Assembly: GCA_019843655.1 (NCBI GenBank)
Contig: JACDQD010000004.1
Location: forward strand, 3,348,001-3,412,000
From: Lethocerus indicus
Taxonomy: Eukaryota; Arthropoda; Insecta; Hemiptera; Belostomatidae
Reading direction: 5' to 3'
DNA length: 64,000 nucleotides
Shown here: piece after piece, positions 1 to 12,301 of the stretch
Layout: each line of letters begins with the position of its first letter
Numbering within the stretch: the stretch's first letter is position 1
Notes under the pieces: generated by a model
The model's input: only the letters and a program-made list of their open reading frames with translations
Told to the model about the DNA's origin: nothing
Database searches by the model: none
Translations under genes and position numbers: made by a program

Positions 1-286
1 ACTGATGAAAGCCCCCATAAAAACGCGTTACGGGGGAAATGTTGAAACGCGACAGAGAGAGAGGGGGAGGAGGAGAATGAGCGAGTGGGAGGAGGGAGAA
101 AAACAGCAAATGAATGCGTAATTCGCTCTCGGAAAATAAACGCGACGTGCAATAAACGTGAAGTGAATGAGATCCACGTACAGCGGGTAAGTACACGCAA
201 AACATACAGAAACAAAACAACATTCTGTTCCCCCGTTGTGTTCTCAATGGCGGTGAGTGAATGTGTTTTATGAGAGAGTTGAAAAC

Positions 287-308
287 AGAGAGAGAGAGAG
301 AGAGAGAG
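287..308. repeat. (GA)n microsatellite
   Basis: About eleven GA dinucleotides. Confidence 0.9.
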
Positions 309-1699
309 TGCGGGCACGCAATCGTAATTGCCGTTCAAGTGAAGCTGAAAATAGAGGCAAAAATTTAAACTTCAAATTCTCCGTCTTGAGATTCCCGTTT
401 CCGCAAATTGGACGTCGATTTAGGACGTCCTAAAGTCCTAAGCGTTTAACACCCAAATTTTATTTCATTACAGTCATCAAGTAACGGACAAAACTTATTC
501 AAAACATCCAATTTTTTTTTCGTTCAGCGCATTACATTCATCGAATAGTTCATTCCGTTGCTAATTCGTAGAATTACACAAATATTGTCGATAACCACGA
601 CTCTATTGAGGGCAAAGCGTTCACAAAAGCCGCCAGGAAAAAAGAATGAACTAAAAAATTTTAGTTCAATTTTATAGCGCATTTTATAATATAGGCTATC
701 CTGCTTCCGAATGACTTCTGTCGCTCAGTTACCAATCCGTGAAACATTTCTTATTGTTGTTGTTGTATGTTACTTTCAAAATGTCTTCAGTCTAACAAAA
801 AATCTCTTGTTAGATGCCCAATTTACAAACGATTCCTGTTGTTATCAGCTTAAGAAAACTGACGGCCTTTTGATGTTTCGATTTTTCCTGTCCTATTTCC
901 GAATATATATGAGGTCCTCTGATATACCTCGAATTATTATTATTATTATTTCAGGGACAGAACTGATCTTTTACAACTGTCGGGAACGTTGGGGGTGGGT
1001 GCTGTTACGTGAGCGCGGCTCATTTTGTAAATAAATCATCGCTCGGGACATCAATTTCATGTCCCGGCGGTAGTAAAATTCGCCTCTCTCTGTATATTTT
1101 ATCGCTTAACCAATAATTCAGTATCGTCGGGACAAACAAGTTTTATAAAACAATTGCAACAATTATTTGTTGATTCCACAATAAATAAAGGGAGAAAAAA
1201 ACGACTAAGAGGAAGGTAATGAACTTCGGTCACACTGCAACTATGGGAGCAATGGAACCCAATGAAATTTATGTTATTTAATCTATATTCCGATATAAAA
1301 GGAATTGTTTTTCACGAATTTTCCGAAGAGTCCATTCGATTGAGTTCTTATAACTCTATACCGCGTGAAAAAGGCTCCTTTCGCGTAACTATTGCGACTA
1401 GTTGTACCGACTCCTCGAAAAGTCCCCTCAAATCGTTTGTCGATACCAATTATTATCCTGCCATTCGTGTTACATTCTTCGCTGTTTTACCTCCCGCTAT
1501 TATTTTTGTTTCAATACGCACGATCACGGATTTGAATCTCGGAAGAAAAAAAACATTCGGACGTTTGTTAATATACTGAAACATTATTCGCTCTGTTCAC
1601 AATAAGTTATTAGTGTACCAATAGGGTTTAAAGGGCTCATTCTACCGTCCGGTAAATAGTTTTGTTAGGTATTACTATCTGAGCTGTCAATTGTTCTGA

Positions 1700-1760
1700 T
1701 ACTGTTCCACGTTTCGGCACTCCGTATCGGTTCCATCTTCAGGGTCCGACACCGACGGAA
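1700..1760 (-). repeat. Family-2 hammerhead-like repeat fragment
   Basis: On the - strand it reads GGACCCTGAAGATGGAACC, then a spacer, then GCCGAAACGTGG. This has the same order as other family-2 copies (5813, 16081, 63600): CTGANGA, a G-rich arm, then GAAACGT. The cleavage triplet expected of a hammerhead is not visible here, so the copy looks decayed. Confidence 0.45.
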
Positions 1761-2312
1761 GGGAATAAACATTTCCGCCGAGAATTTTCGTAGGGTATCA
1801 CTTGATGTTACCGGAAGTAGGTATACTGATTCTGATCCAAGTTTTGGAAACCTCCATTAAACTAAGGTAGCCAATAATTTTCAGTATTTAATGTTTTTGT
1901 CAGGAACCGACAACACCGATTGCATGACCGTTGGACCTGGCTGGAAGAACCGGAAAATGTGTCGAGCTCAACGGTGTACGGAACCGTCCCAAATCGGGTC
2001 AGACACGGGAGGCGTTTAACCGGGTCCCAACAACCCCGAACCGTCCTGTCTAGAGGAATGGAATTATCCCCGTGGTTCTGGCGCATTATGTCAGTGTGCC
2101 GGTCAGTACGGCCGCGCCCATGACAGACACCGGACAACGCTATCCAATCAGCCTACTCCCCTCCCACATGCCGTCTGTCAATTAGACCCTCCGCACCGAC
2201 ACAACACCCTCTCTCCCTCCATCACTCCCTCCCTCTATCTCTCGGAACGGATAACTGTGTCCGCTGTACTGAAAATATACACTAGTCTTTAGCGCACCTG
2301 AATTTCCGAATA

Positions 2313-2733
2313 TTAGGTTGGGGAAAAAGTAATCCATTATTTGGTCGCTACACGGAATTACCGCCGTATATCTTATTTTGTATTTATCCTATCGGGTCAA
2401 ATTCATACTCATTGAAAACAATTATAATGTTGCGATTGATTATGACTGTTGCGAACAAAGAAAATATTCGGTATGTCTGGCGGCGGAAATTTCCGATCGA
2501 GCGCAATTTCGGTTTCGTCGATTCCGTTCCGGTAATTTTTATGTGAAAGATTCACCGCGCACTGGACGAAGGCCTATTGTCCATAAAGTCTTGGAAATGG
2601 TTGAAGTGGACAGACACGAGAGCTGTCCAGGAACTAAAGCTCGACCACAATACAGTTTTAAATCATAAAGTAATTCCATAGTTAAAGTAATTTCCTAGCG
2701 ACAAAATAATGGATTACTTTTTCCCCAGCCTAA
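2313..2733 (+). mobile_element. Internally deleted mariner (Tc1/mariner) element
   Basis: Inverted termini start TTAGGTTGGGGAAAAAGTAA on the left and TTAGGCTGGGGAAAAAGTAA on the right (read on the - strand). They stay similar for about 38 bp and are flanked by TA target duplications at 2311-2312 and 2734-2735. The 421-bp body keeps a scrap of mariner transposase at 2378-2668, including RFRRFRSGNFYVKDSPRTGR, which resembles the RSGDFDVKDKPRSGRP region of the family. The catalytic DDD domain is gone, so it cannot move by itself but its ends look intact. Confidence 0.9.
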
Positions 2734-2735
2734 TA

Positions 2736-5385
2736 TAAACGTGTTTCCTCTAGAAACTGGTGCTTCTTTGAGAAATTGAACGATAGGTATGAGTTTTGAG
2801 TAAAAATGAAGACCGATGGTATACCGAACCAAAAAATTAGTGACGGATTATACCCCACCCTTCAAAACGAGGACTTTCATGTCAGAAATTTATGAAGGAT
2901 AATAGATTGTAATGAGTTAGACGTTTCGGTGGACCCCTACAATTGGACCCCCTTGCGAATTAATTATTTGTTCGTAAAATAGTGGACTATTTTTAGGTTT
3001 AAAAATGATGATATGCTGCCCGCTATCATAGACGTAGCTCAAATAACGGGGGCAAACATACGTCTCGTTATCCTAGAGAAACATATTCAACATTGCGAGC
3101 TCCTCTCTGTTCCCCAATCCCGTGTTTGTGTCCGTATGAAAATACTCGGAGGGGTTTTCCCCTCTGGCCTCGGTCCGGTTTAATTAGTCGTTTAAAGCTA
3201 CTGTCCAGCCCCTCACTGGCGGTACGTCACAGCAAACAACAGTTGCCCGCCTGTTCATCTGACCGAGAAAAGGGTGACGCCTCTCGCCTCGCTCATCCCC
3301 CGCCCCCCCCCCCTTTTCATTAAAACCCTCCCTCTCATTCCGGCCGGACATATACCCTAGGCTAGTTATTTAAAATACGGTTAAAATTCAAATTCGCCAT
3401 CGAATTCAGACTCACTAGCCGCACTGCGGTTTCATTCGACAATAAATATTGAGATTATGTACACGTATGAACTTCATACCCATGACTTAGTTCAGCGCTC
3501 CCACACGGAATATATAATATATTAATATTTTATGAATAACTCAGAACAATAACGCACAATACAGAATGAACTATATATCGACTCGTGAGGATAAAAAGCA
3601 TGAAATAATTGAAGAATATGATAATATTCTGTTACAAGTTTTTAGTGAAGGTAACCTCCGTGTATTTTGATGTTCGTCAAGGATTTTTCCACTCCTCGAT
3701 GACAAGTGCGAACAAAATTCCCAGAAAATGTTCAAGTTTATGACGCCGGGTGATTTCTCTCACCAATTCCAAGACATGGAGCCAATAAATATGTTAATAA
3801 ATCTGTTAGATTATTTAATATTTTAATCAAGTACAAAATCCTCAAAGTTCAGATCGTCGTTTATACCACCCGCAAGCTATCCAGTCAATAAATAGCACCG
3901 AAATATATGTAAATTTTACGTTGGGGTATTTAAATGTTTAACGCTTCGTACATAGCGTTTAGCGTGGGGTATTTGACATTGTGCGCCCGAAGTGCGGGCA
4001 GTCCGATAGCCCGCATCACATGGAGGTCGTGCGGGCCGGCACTTCACGCGATATTTAAATTCTGACCCTGTTCCGCCGTTTGAACACTTCCGCTGTTCCG
4101 CGCTGGATACCCCGGCATATCGTGGCCCTTCCCTCCATAACCTCCCCCCCCCATGACAAGTATCCCATTTAATAATGGGCCAGACTGCTTTGAATTTCAA
4201 CGTCCCACCATTACTACTAGTGGATAATTGTACCCTCGGCCACAGTACCAACTTCTAATATTTATGATACAACCCCTACCTACCAAGTTTACGATATCTC
4301 GATTCATTGTAGATATTTCTCCACCTTACAACTTATTGCCTCCCTGATATTATTCGTTGTACATATATGTAGTCAAACACCTGGCCGAAATATATTAACT
4401 AGTATTTATTGCGTAGTATATGCTTCAACAATTGTTTGGTCACGAAATCAGTGTAATGTTTGTACCTGTTATATCTCCAGTTCGCGTACTTGATTTTTAC
4501 AATGAAAACGTAATATAATTTGTCTACGGTGCTGTGGAGCATTGAGCAAATCTGCAAATTGAGATATACTACTGTAAAAAAAATTTAGTCGCCCCTTATT
4601 TTTGTACGTTATCATCATGCATTTGAATATGCGTTGCCGAAAGCGTAACTGGATCTAAACTTTGGAGCAAATGATCTGTTTGTTAAATTGAGTAAATGTT
4701 TACTTTGCGAGTTATTACAGTAGAATAACCCCCAGCCCGATGTGTACGAATGTAATTTTAAGAGTAAGCGACCGTCTAACAGAATATTTACAATCGCAAG
4801 ATAACAAACATTTATTTATTAGTCGTATCAGCAGTCTCAATTATTGTTCAAATTTACATAGGCCCGAGGCCTGTTCACGTTTGAGATTTTTTGAGAATTT
4901 TAAATTGAATATAAGCGATCTTTTATACTTTGAACCCCCAAATAATAATTATGTTTTCCAAAATGCGGGGTCTTCTTGTATTTTCCGCAATTCAGTTGTA
5001 TTTACAAACGAAATTAAAATTCATACAACACAATCCCACAGAGCGTTGCTGATTTGTTTGAGTCGTGCGTGTAATCACTTCCAGTTTACGGTTGATTTAA
5101 TCCGCCTGCTGGGGGCTTCATAGCTGGGTACCAGTGGGTCGCGAAATCGAATATCTCGCGAATGGAATATCTCCGGCATAACTCCCCATATTATAATTCA
5201 GTTCGCTCATTCACCCCTGAAGAATTGCTGTCTGATAATGCGCAGCTAGTCCACGGCAAAAGTGAACAAATTACAATGGGCTACGGTACGAATACATTCG
5301 CCTCTCGATTGCGTTATGCATCACAGCAAAACTTTCACTGAGACGAAAAATAGATTAACAGAACATAAAGGAAACATAAAATAAT
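2736..5385. other. No recognised gene
   Basis: Mixed-composition spacer. A polyC run lies at 3303-3313. The open frame at 4740-5123 (127 codons) has no recognisable similarity and ordinary AT-rich composition. Confidence 0.5.
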
Positions 5386-5387
5386 AC

Positions 5388-5642
5388 GGTAGATTTCGTG
5401 TGTTTCTGTCTCCCCTCGCTGGTTTGGTCTTTTGCCAGACCGGTTTCGGTTGCTCGCCATCTTCAGTAGCCGTTAGTCACTTTTGGCACTTTGGATGTAT
5501 TTTGGGCATCCTCACTGCACCGTCACTGTCACTTGTACTGCGGTGGTTATATATACGTATCTTGTTATTGGGGTATGTTGCTTGTCTTATTTTGGTGAGG
5601 GGGGGGATTTTTGTTAATCGGCTTAAGTCTTTGTATAAACTA
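5388..5642 (-). mobile_element. Hammerhead-family repeat, single arm
   Basis: Begins at the conserved arm boundary ACGGTAGATTTCGTGTG and runs through the C/T-rich CTGTCTCC tract, the hammerhead motif (5434-5470, - strand), TTTTGGCACTTTGGATG, CATCCTCACTGCACCGTCAC and the TTAATCGGCTTAAG end. It matches the left arm of the longer copies at 20455 and 56615. No opposite arm is present. Confidence 0.85.
5434..5470 (-). ncRNA. Hammerhead ribozyme-like motif, mutated stem II
   Basis: On the - strand: GCTA, CTGAAGA, T, GGC, GAGCA, ACC, GAAA, CCGG, TC, TGGC. Stem I still pairs with one G-T wobble, but the last stem II pair is broken by A. The GTC cleavage triplet is present. Confidence 0.5.
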
Positions 5643-5812
5643 TAAAATAATACCATAAAATTAAATTCTGTGTTTAGCTGAAATACTCCTCGACAGGGAA
5701 ATAACCGAGAGGATTATTAGGGAAGCAGTAGAAACCATAAAAACAAAACAACAATTTCAATAGGCATATGCCTAAGAGTATTGACGACACCAAATTTACA
5801 AGCGTAAACAGG

Positions 5813-5905
5813 ACCCTGATGATGGAACCTGTGTTGGTTCTGAAACGTGACATAGGACCAAAACTCTTCCACCGGTGTTTCCAAACACGGGCAGAATCTT
5901 GGAGA
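5813..5905 (+). repeat. Family-2 hammerhead-like repeat fragment
   Basis: Reads GGACCCTGATGATGGAACC, a loop, GGTTCTGAAACGTGAC, then a tail with GTGTTTCCAAACACGGG. CTGATGA is a canonical hammerhead core, GAACC/GGTTC can form stem II, and GAAAC follows. The same tail follows the motif at 16180 and 22790, showing these are copies of one dispersed element. Confidence 0.55.
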
Positions 5906-8900
5906 AACTGCTACTAGGACTTCTGCCCGCAGTATTTAGTATAACTCTGACGCCTTCCCGTTAAGGGAAAAACGTCCCTAAGAGAAAAGCTTCCGGAAAA
6001 AGGACTTCGCTGATCGTAGGGAACATTACAGAAAAGAATAAGTTATCTTCGAATTTATGCGATTATACATTTTATATGGCACGGTATATCATTCGGTCTG
6101 TGGGACGACGCAAAAAGTAGTTTTTTCGATTTTTCCGTCGCCATTCGGCAGCGGTGCACAGCCCGCTTTTCTCAGGGATTTACCGTCCGGAAAATGGATC
6201 GGAAAACTCCCCCTCACCCCGCCGCCCCAGTCCCCGCCTCCTCTATCCATACAGCCTGGAGCCTCCACGCTGAAACTCAATTTATATCTGAGCCGAGGAG
6301 ATGCCGGATTAAACTTAAAGCCCGACAAGAGGATCCTCCTCCTCCTCCTCCTTCGTCCCAGGGTCGCCCCCCCGGACCCCTTCACCCCTCAAAACATAAT
6401 TCCCCCCCCCCTCTCAAATACAACCGGGGGGATATTCGGAGGCGAATCCCATCCAATTAAATTAAATCGTCCTCTCCATAGAATTATATATACCAAATAC
6501 GTATATAGCTTTTAGTGTTCTGGAAAACGTATTCGGGAAATTCTATTCTTCTGGTGTCACTGGTGAAGCTCTCTTTATTCCCGAATCCATAAAATATGTC
6601 AATAGAAATCTCACTAGAAGAAAACATTTTTGGGGAAAAGTCGATTCATTATAAGACGAGTAAACAAAATAGGGTGGCAATCGATATCTGTCCTTCGCTT
6701 TTATGTTCATTAGAAGGGAACGAACTCTTTGTTGGCAAAAATTGTTGTTGCTGAGAAAGGTGCTGACGTTTGTTAGATTTTATTTATGATTATTCCGTTT
6801 GCGTTACGACCAGATTTTCATTTTTACCCCCACCTAGGGGTTGTTTCGATGTCGTGCGTGGGCTAGCTTTGTGGCTTCGAAGCGTCAATTCGATCGGCCT
6901 GTAAATTAAAATGTATTACGTATGCAATTCGGAAAATGTTTTGTAATAAATTGATTTTTTAAACGACAAGTATACATGTCTGCTATCAAAAAAAAATATG
7001 TCGCGTATATCTTAGTTTTTATTTATCGACTCAACAGCTTGGAAAGACGTGATAGGACCAGTTTGAATATCTCCTGGGAAAATTGAGCTCTGTCACGTGG
7101 TGTGGTGGGGGCGGGGAGGAAAGTTGTGGGAAAAAGACCTCGATTCGGTACGTTAATTTGCATATTACACATGCATATTGCATTACCGCGTATTCCACCA
7201 TGCATGTATGCGTCCGTGTGCCGAACTAAAATCGAAAAAATGTGAATAGGACGAAATGAATTCTTCTCAGCTTTAATGTAGAAGTCCCCGGGTGTACGTA
7301 TTTTTACTGCTGTACGATCTAAACTACTAAACAGAATTTAATATTTTCTTAAATTTATTACAACTACCCGGCATCCCCGGTGATTTGATGGGGTGTTAAT
7401 TTTTCAGTGGAACCGTTATCTTGCATGGGTTAAGTAATGAGAGACCCCCGGTTTTGAATATCATCCGGTATAGGGGGTTCCCTCGCTGTTGGGGAAAATT
7501 CGATTATTCGAGCAGTGATTTTGAGGGCCCGGTGATGAAGGTCCGGTAAATGCCGACTGTCTGGACAGTGGCCGAAAACTCGATTTGTCTGGCGACGAGC
7601 GATTGGCCCTCCAATACGCCGAATACAATTGGATTCATCACTACGACCTCCCACCCCGACACACGACCACCCCCCTCTTGCCATCGTCTCCACCAATCCA
7701 CCGCCTTTTCTGGGGTCGGACAAATGTTCCCATTGCCCGATTGGTTCCGGATGGCCGCTAATTAAATCTCTCTCTCTCCCAACCCCAGCCTGTGACTGCT
7801 CGTTCCCGTCCCCCGCACCCACCCTTAGGAACTCTCCAATTGTCAGAGGCCGCGCCCGATGCACCTGGGCTCGGGTTATCTGTGACAAATTTGATTCGGG
7901 AAAAGGGGGCCGTTTGTACTCGCCGCCGCCGCCTCCATCACCTCCGATTTGGGAAAATTAGGAAAAGCCGAATGGAAAGAGGGCTTGCGTTTTATTAAAC
8001 GCGGTCTCATTCGATTCCGTCCCCTTATTGTGTCACCGACCGCGGGGGCCACTCGTTCGTTTGGGTACGCGTCCCCAGATTCCAATGTCAATTTTCAACC
8101 CTCGAATATTCAACTTCGAAGCGGTCACAGTGACTTATTTCACTAACATAATTCACTCCTTCGCCTAATTCGCATATTGTGACCTAATTTTCCACAGAGA
8201 CGAAAAATGAACGCATATTTGTCGCCTCCAAAACGCCAATATTGTTTGTAAATTACTACTGGCCATGCGTCCAAATATTATTTTACATAAAGTAACTATT
8301 AAGTGACATAATAAATAAATATGATTAACTTCTGGAAACGTGAAAGCTGTTTTAATAAGTTGGACACAGTGAAATATCCCTCGACTGAATGTTGTCTCTT
8401 GTGATTCCTAAAACATCGAAACCATCATTTTACAAAAATGATAATACTGGGAAATACTGGGTAGAACTGTGGCAATACTGTACAAATACTCTCGAAATTG
8501 AAAACATCGTAACCTGTATTTATATAAGAAACAACGAAAACCCGAGGACTGAAGGAAGTGCTTAACAAAACAGCGTGAACATTTAATCAATTCTAAAAAC
8601 ACAATTGCGTGCAGGGCTTTGTCTCGTTTTTAAAATATCCCCGTATTTTTTTGTCACTATACAGAATGTAACGTAATGGTCGTTGTCTTGGAAATAAATA
8701 AACGCGTTGAATACAGAGGATATAGTGGGTCCACTGTAATGCGTGCATTATACGTCCGCATGAGATAATTATTGTTGATAATTCCACTTGATGTAGGCAA
8801 AATGAGCTCGCTTACTCCAGCATATATATTGGATACGACATACATCGAATATTTAATGACGAAATACATTCTGGATTGTATCGATCGTCGAATAACAGGG

Positions 8901-9077
8901 GGAGGGAGGGTGACATTTTAGACGGGTGGCTGAACGCAGTCGATAGAAGATAAATTTCGGTCGGCCCATAAATCCGTGGCGAACAACCGAACCGAACCAG
9001 AGAACTCGGATGGCGTGTTCAAAGGAGGATGGCGGCGGTATTGGTTCACACCATATAATACCCTCCAAACCCCATAC

Positions 9078-9079
<2 letters not shown>

Positions 9080-9125
<46 letters not shown>
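9080..9125. repeat. (TA)n microsatellite
   Basis: About 23 TA dinucleotides. Confidence 0.95.
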
Positions 9126-9128
<3 letters not shown>

Positions 9129-10104
9129 AAAAACTGTAGAACAACGGAGGACATAAGGCCGGTACAAACAAAATTCAGATTATAACGGAGGGTGACGGCG
9201 TTGAATCTGCCCTCTACTTAGAGGCAGAATACTGCGCCTCCTGTTCGGTATTTTGCATAATATGTTTTTCTGTTTGCCCCCCATTTCTCTGACGTTTCTC
9301 TGGGCAAACACGCCGTCCCGACAATAGGGGCAGGGCGGTGGCCCACTCGAAGACACCCCCGGCCGAGACGGGAATATTTTAATACTTGAACACACTCAAA
9401 CTCGCCCCCTCCTAGGGTGTTATTTATAATTATTTTTTCCGGCTTTTCCCGTCCCGCCGACCGATGCCCAATTATACGTTGTCGGGGGTGGCAGTTGGTT
9501 GGGGCGGGGTGGGGGCTGTGTGTTGTTTGGAGAAAAACAAAACAAAACAATGAGAAAATAATGAGCCATTCATGAGGCTCCTTATTCCGCGAAGCGACTT
9601 CCTTTTGTCTTACGTCCCAACATTTCGTCCTCTTGTTTGATGACGAATTCATTGTTCGACGTCATCAACGTCCGGCCAAACAACGGGGCCCTTATTATCG
9701 CGACGCGAGTAAAAAGGAACGGCGAATAAATAATTACTTTTTGTACTCTGTTTCGTAGGTTTTTCTTTTTTTTTCTGTTTTTTCTTCCCTCCTCAGTACT
9801 CCAGTTATATGTACGACAATGGCATCCGACTTCAGGGGGGAAGACTGAAGTAAAACAGTGTTTTTTGTTGTTGTTGTTGTAGCTCATTAGGCTAGAGATA
9901 GCCTAAACTGTCGTAGCGGTAGGGACTACTAGTGTGGAACAATGAATTTCTAGGCGGTATCATACTCGAGATGAAGCCGGCCAAATCGGGACTTTGTACT
10001 AATTGTTTGAAGAAGATATCTTGCTAAAAGAAAAACAGAAACAACGATAATATGTTCGACGAATTATCCCGGTAGAATGTAGCGTACAGTGTTGTCATTA
10101 GTTA

Positions 10105-10140
10105 ACAATATAGCCGAGTGGTTAAGCGAAAATGTGTCGA
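10105..10140 (+). repeat. tRNA-like A-box scrap
   Basis: TAGCCGAGTGGTTAAG is the D-arm/A-box sequence typical of tRNA-Ser or tRNA-Leu. No B-box or acceptor stem follows, so it is not a tRNA gene; a SINE or pseudogene remnant is likelier. Confidence 0.35.
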
Positions 10141-11804
10141 TGCCACCTGTCAATGAACTGTCACTGTCAATGTTACTACAGCCCTAAATATGTTACTAAC
10201 TGAATGATGCGCAGGGTGATAGAAATCGATAGGTGAAATTCAGATGATATTCCATAACCGCCCCATCTTGAACGAAATGTTTCATTAATACATTCATAAA
10301 ATTTCAAAGAATATCCGTTATCGTTTGCGACGTGAAATCTTTATATCTACAGCTGGTTAAATGATTTTATTATAAAAAATAATTTCTTTTATAATAAAAT
10401 AAAATAACAAGAAAATATCAAGAAAATCGAAAATTTGTCGTAAAGATCATAAAATAATTTATCTTCTATCATAGAAGCCATAGAAGAGATTAGAAGGAAA
10501 ACTTTTCCTGTACAATTCTGTGTAAGTCCCCCTGTCGTGCTTAAATAGAATTAAATAAAATTTTAAATTTAGTTTAATTGCAAAATAACTGAACTCAAAA
10601 TAAACTCCATCCATTTGTAAATAAATATTCTTGATCCCTGATTCTCCTACTACCATAGATTCATTGCATGCCTTGTAAAAACTCTAGATGCCTATTCTGT
10701 ATGTTTTTTTGTTTGTTTTCTAACGATCTCTACTACCTTGTGTAAATTTTCTTTTTCTCTTTCGTTTGTTTCTTCTTTGTATTATTTATTTTATCTTCTT
10801 GTTGATTTGTCTTCGTTTTTGGTTTCACTGAATGCGAGCTCTAACCTATCATATTTACTTAAGTGTTTTTCTGTCATTCTACCGATCTCTTCTTCTGTCT
10901 GTGTCGATGTTGGTGTCTGTTGCTGAACGATTGTTGTCCGCTAATCTTATATCAGTGTTTCATTTTTTCGTTGTTCTTTCTGTTTTTACTCTTTTTACTT
11001 TCTTGATGTGCTCTTGGTGTGTATTCTTGCTGTACTCGATGTTTTATTTTAAAACTGCCGGGAGGGAACTCTATATGTTTTTCCGTTACCGATTGTAATT
11101 AATTTAGTTTGTATATATTGCAAAATTTACTGTCCGGGTTTATTTAAAGATTAATATCGGCTTCCCCTCCCGCCTTATTATAATAATATATTAGGGAAAT
11201 CGTAAGCCTAACTGTAAACCAGTGCTTCTTAAATTTTGTGTTGTGACATATAAGACGGTAAATAGTATTCATAATAGCATTCGGAAATATATTGCTTACA
11301 TAAGCATATGCGATTCAGAACATTTTTTCGGCGAGTACTTCTATGTATATTTAAGAAGCACTGACAAAAGGCAAACCTGTATGTACACAAACCTGTATTA
11401 ATACAACAGGTCCACTTTTGTTTTTATTTTAAATACGCTATTCACTTTTATTGCAGTAACATTAATTGATATTTGACTATGAAACAGTATTGCTAATGGA
11501 ACTTTCCTATTGTTGCTTTCTGATACTTTATTTTATACATTAATTTAAAAAAAGTTAAATTATTACAGCTGTTGTTATGTTATAAAATTCAAACCTGGCA
11601 ATTGGTGGAAAAAGTACGCTCTTTGTTTTGGTTAATCGAACCCACTTTTTCCCAATTTTTCGGTCAGCAAGATGTCTCACGCGTACTTTAATCGCAGTGT
11701 ACGCAGAAGAACATTTGTTTTGTGTATCTCGCTACATAATATTTATACATGACTAATGAAAGCGAATTCATTGTAAATTGTAAGGTGCAACTCTAACGTA
11801 GAAC

Positions 11805-11840
11805 ACTGGATGTCTTAGGTTCGATTACCGACGAGGGGAG
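11805..11840 (+). repeat. tRNA-like B-box scrap
   Basis: TAGGTTCGATTACCGACG resembles a tRNA T-arm and B-box. The sequence upstream (GGTGCAACTCTAACGTAGAA) faintly resembles an A-box region. Possible SINE remnant; no cloverleaf closes. Confidence 0.3.
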
Positions 11841-12137
11841 CACTTTGAAATTAATTGCGAATCCGAATTTAAATGTAACATAGCGTATTATATAACACTC
11901 ACAGACATAGTTCATCTTATGAAATATTTTCACTGATATTAATTTACGACAGAATTGTGTTTGAACATTCTATCTGTAAATACAGTACACAGAACAAAGC
12001 TTGTACATAAAAATCTGCCTATCCTGGAGGTCCGAAGGACAGACGGGAGTCGACCGACCGGCGGAGGGCACAACACAACAGTCTTGTCCAATCGGAAACA
12101 GTCTCGCTGATGCCGTCTTGTGATTGGTCGATTTCAG

Positions 12138-12301
12138 GCGCTGTGGGCGGTGACAATGACGACTCAGACGACAAGGAGAAGGAGGAGGAGGCCGAGCGCG
12201 AGAGGCAGGAGGCCATCCGGGAGGCCGAAGAGCGCAGGAAAGAGAAACACCGCAAGATGGAGGAGGAGAGAGAGAAGATGCGACAAGAAATCAGAGACAA
12301 G
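12138..12301 (+). CDS. cpx: Complexin, internal coding exon (acidic region and SNARE-binding helix)
   Basis: Complexin is a small cytosolic presynaptic protein that binds assembled SNARE complexes, clamps spontaneous fusion and promotes calcium-triggered release. This exon encodes GAVGGDNDDSDDKEKEEE, then the accessory and central helices (RRKEKHRKMEEEREKMRQ, then EIRDK). It closely matches arthropod complexins, which have KGAVGGD followed by an acidic stretch and this helix. The exon opens after a TTTCAG acceptor at 12132-12137 and closes before GT at 12302. Its first two bases GC complete a split glycine codon, and its last codon is AAG, so the following intron is phase 0. The upstream exon encoding the MAAFIAKQ-type N-terminus was not found in 1-12137 and may lie outside the window. 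The frame is open with no disruption. Identification is near certain; the 5' structure is unresolved. Confidence 0.95.

Larger units (their letters stand above)
1..2310. other. No recognised gene; GA microsatellites
   Basis: Purine-rich with GA runs near 52-62 and 287-308. A strong splice-donor-like GTAAGT follows CAGCGG at 187, and ATGGCG at 247 is followed directly by GTGAGT; either could belong to an unseen 5' exon of the + strand gene, but nothing confirms it. A family-2 repeat fragment lies at about 1700-1760. The small open frames here look random. Confidence 0.5.
5650..12137. other. No recognised gene; several microsatellites and repeat scraps
   Basis: Holds a family-2 fragment at 5813, GC-rich segments at 6100-6450 and 7430-8100 with open frames on both strands and CCAAT motifs but no recognisable protein, a TA tract at 9080, and tRNA-like scraps near 10105 and 11805. 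The missing first coding exon of complexin could lie here but its expected peptide (FIAKQMVGNQL) was not seen. Confidence 0.5.

Noticed and set aside
1..56. CTGATGA followed later by GAAAC at the window start, as a hammerhead
   Set aside because: The CCCCC/GGGGG pairing leaves seven extra bases before GAAA, and no cleavage triplet or stem I partner is visible.
6057..6515. 152-codon open frame on the + strand, with an open frame on the opposite strand
   Set aside because: Proline/arginine runs come from C-rich simple sequence; no known family recognised.
7430..7888. 152-codon open frame on the - strand
   Set aside because: No recognisable domain, overlapping open frames on both strands, and composition explained by local GC richness.
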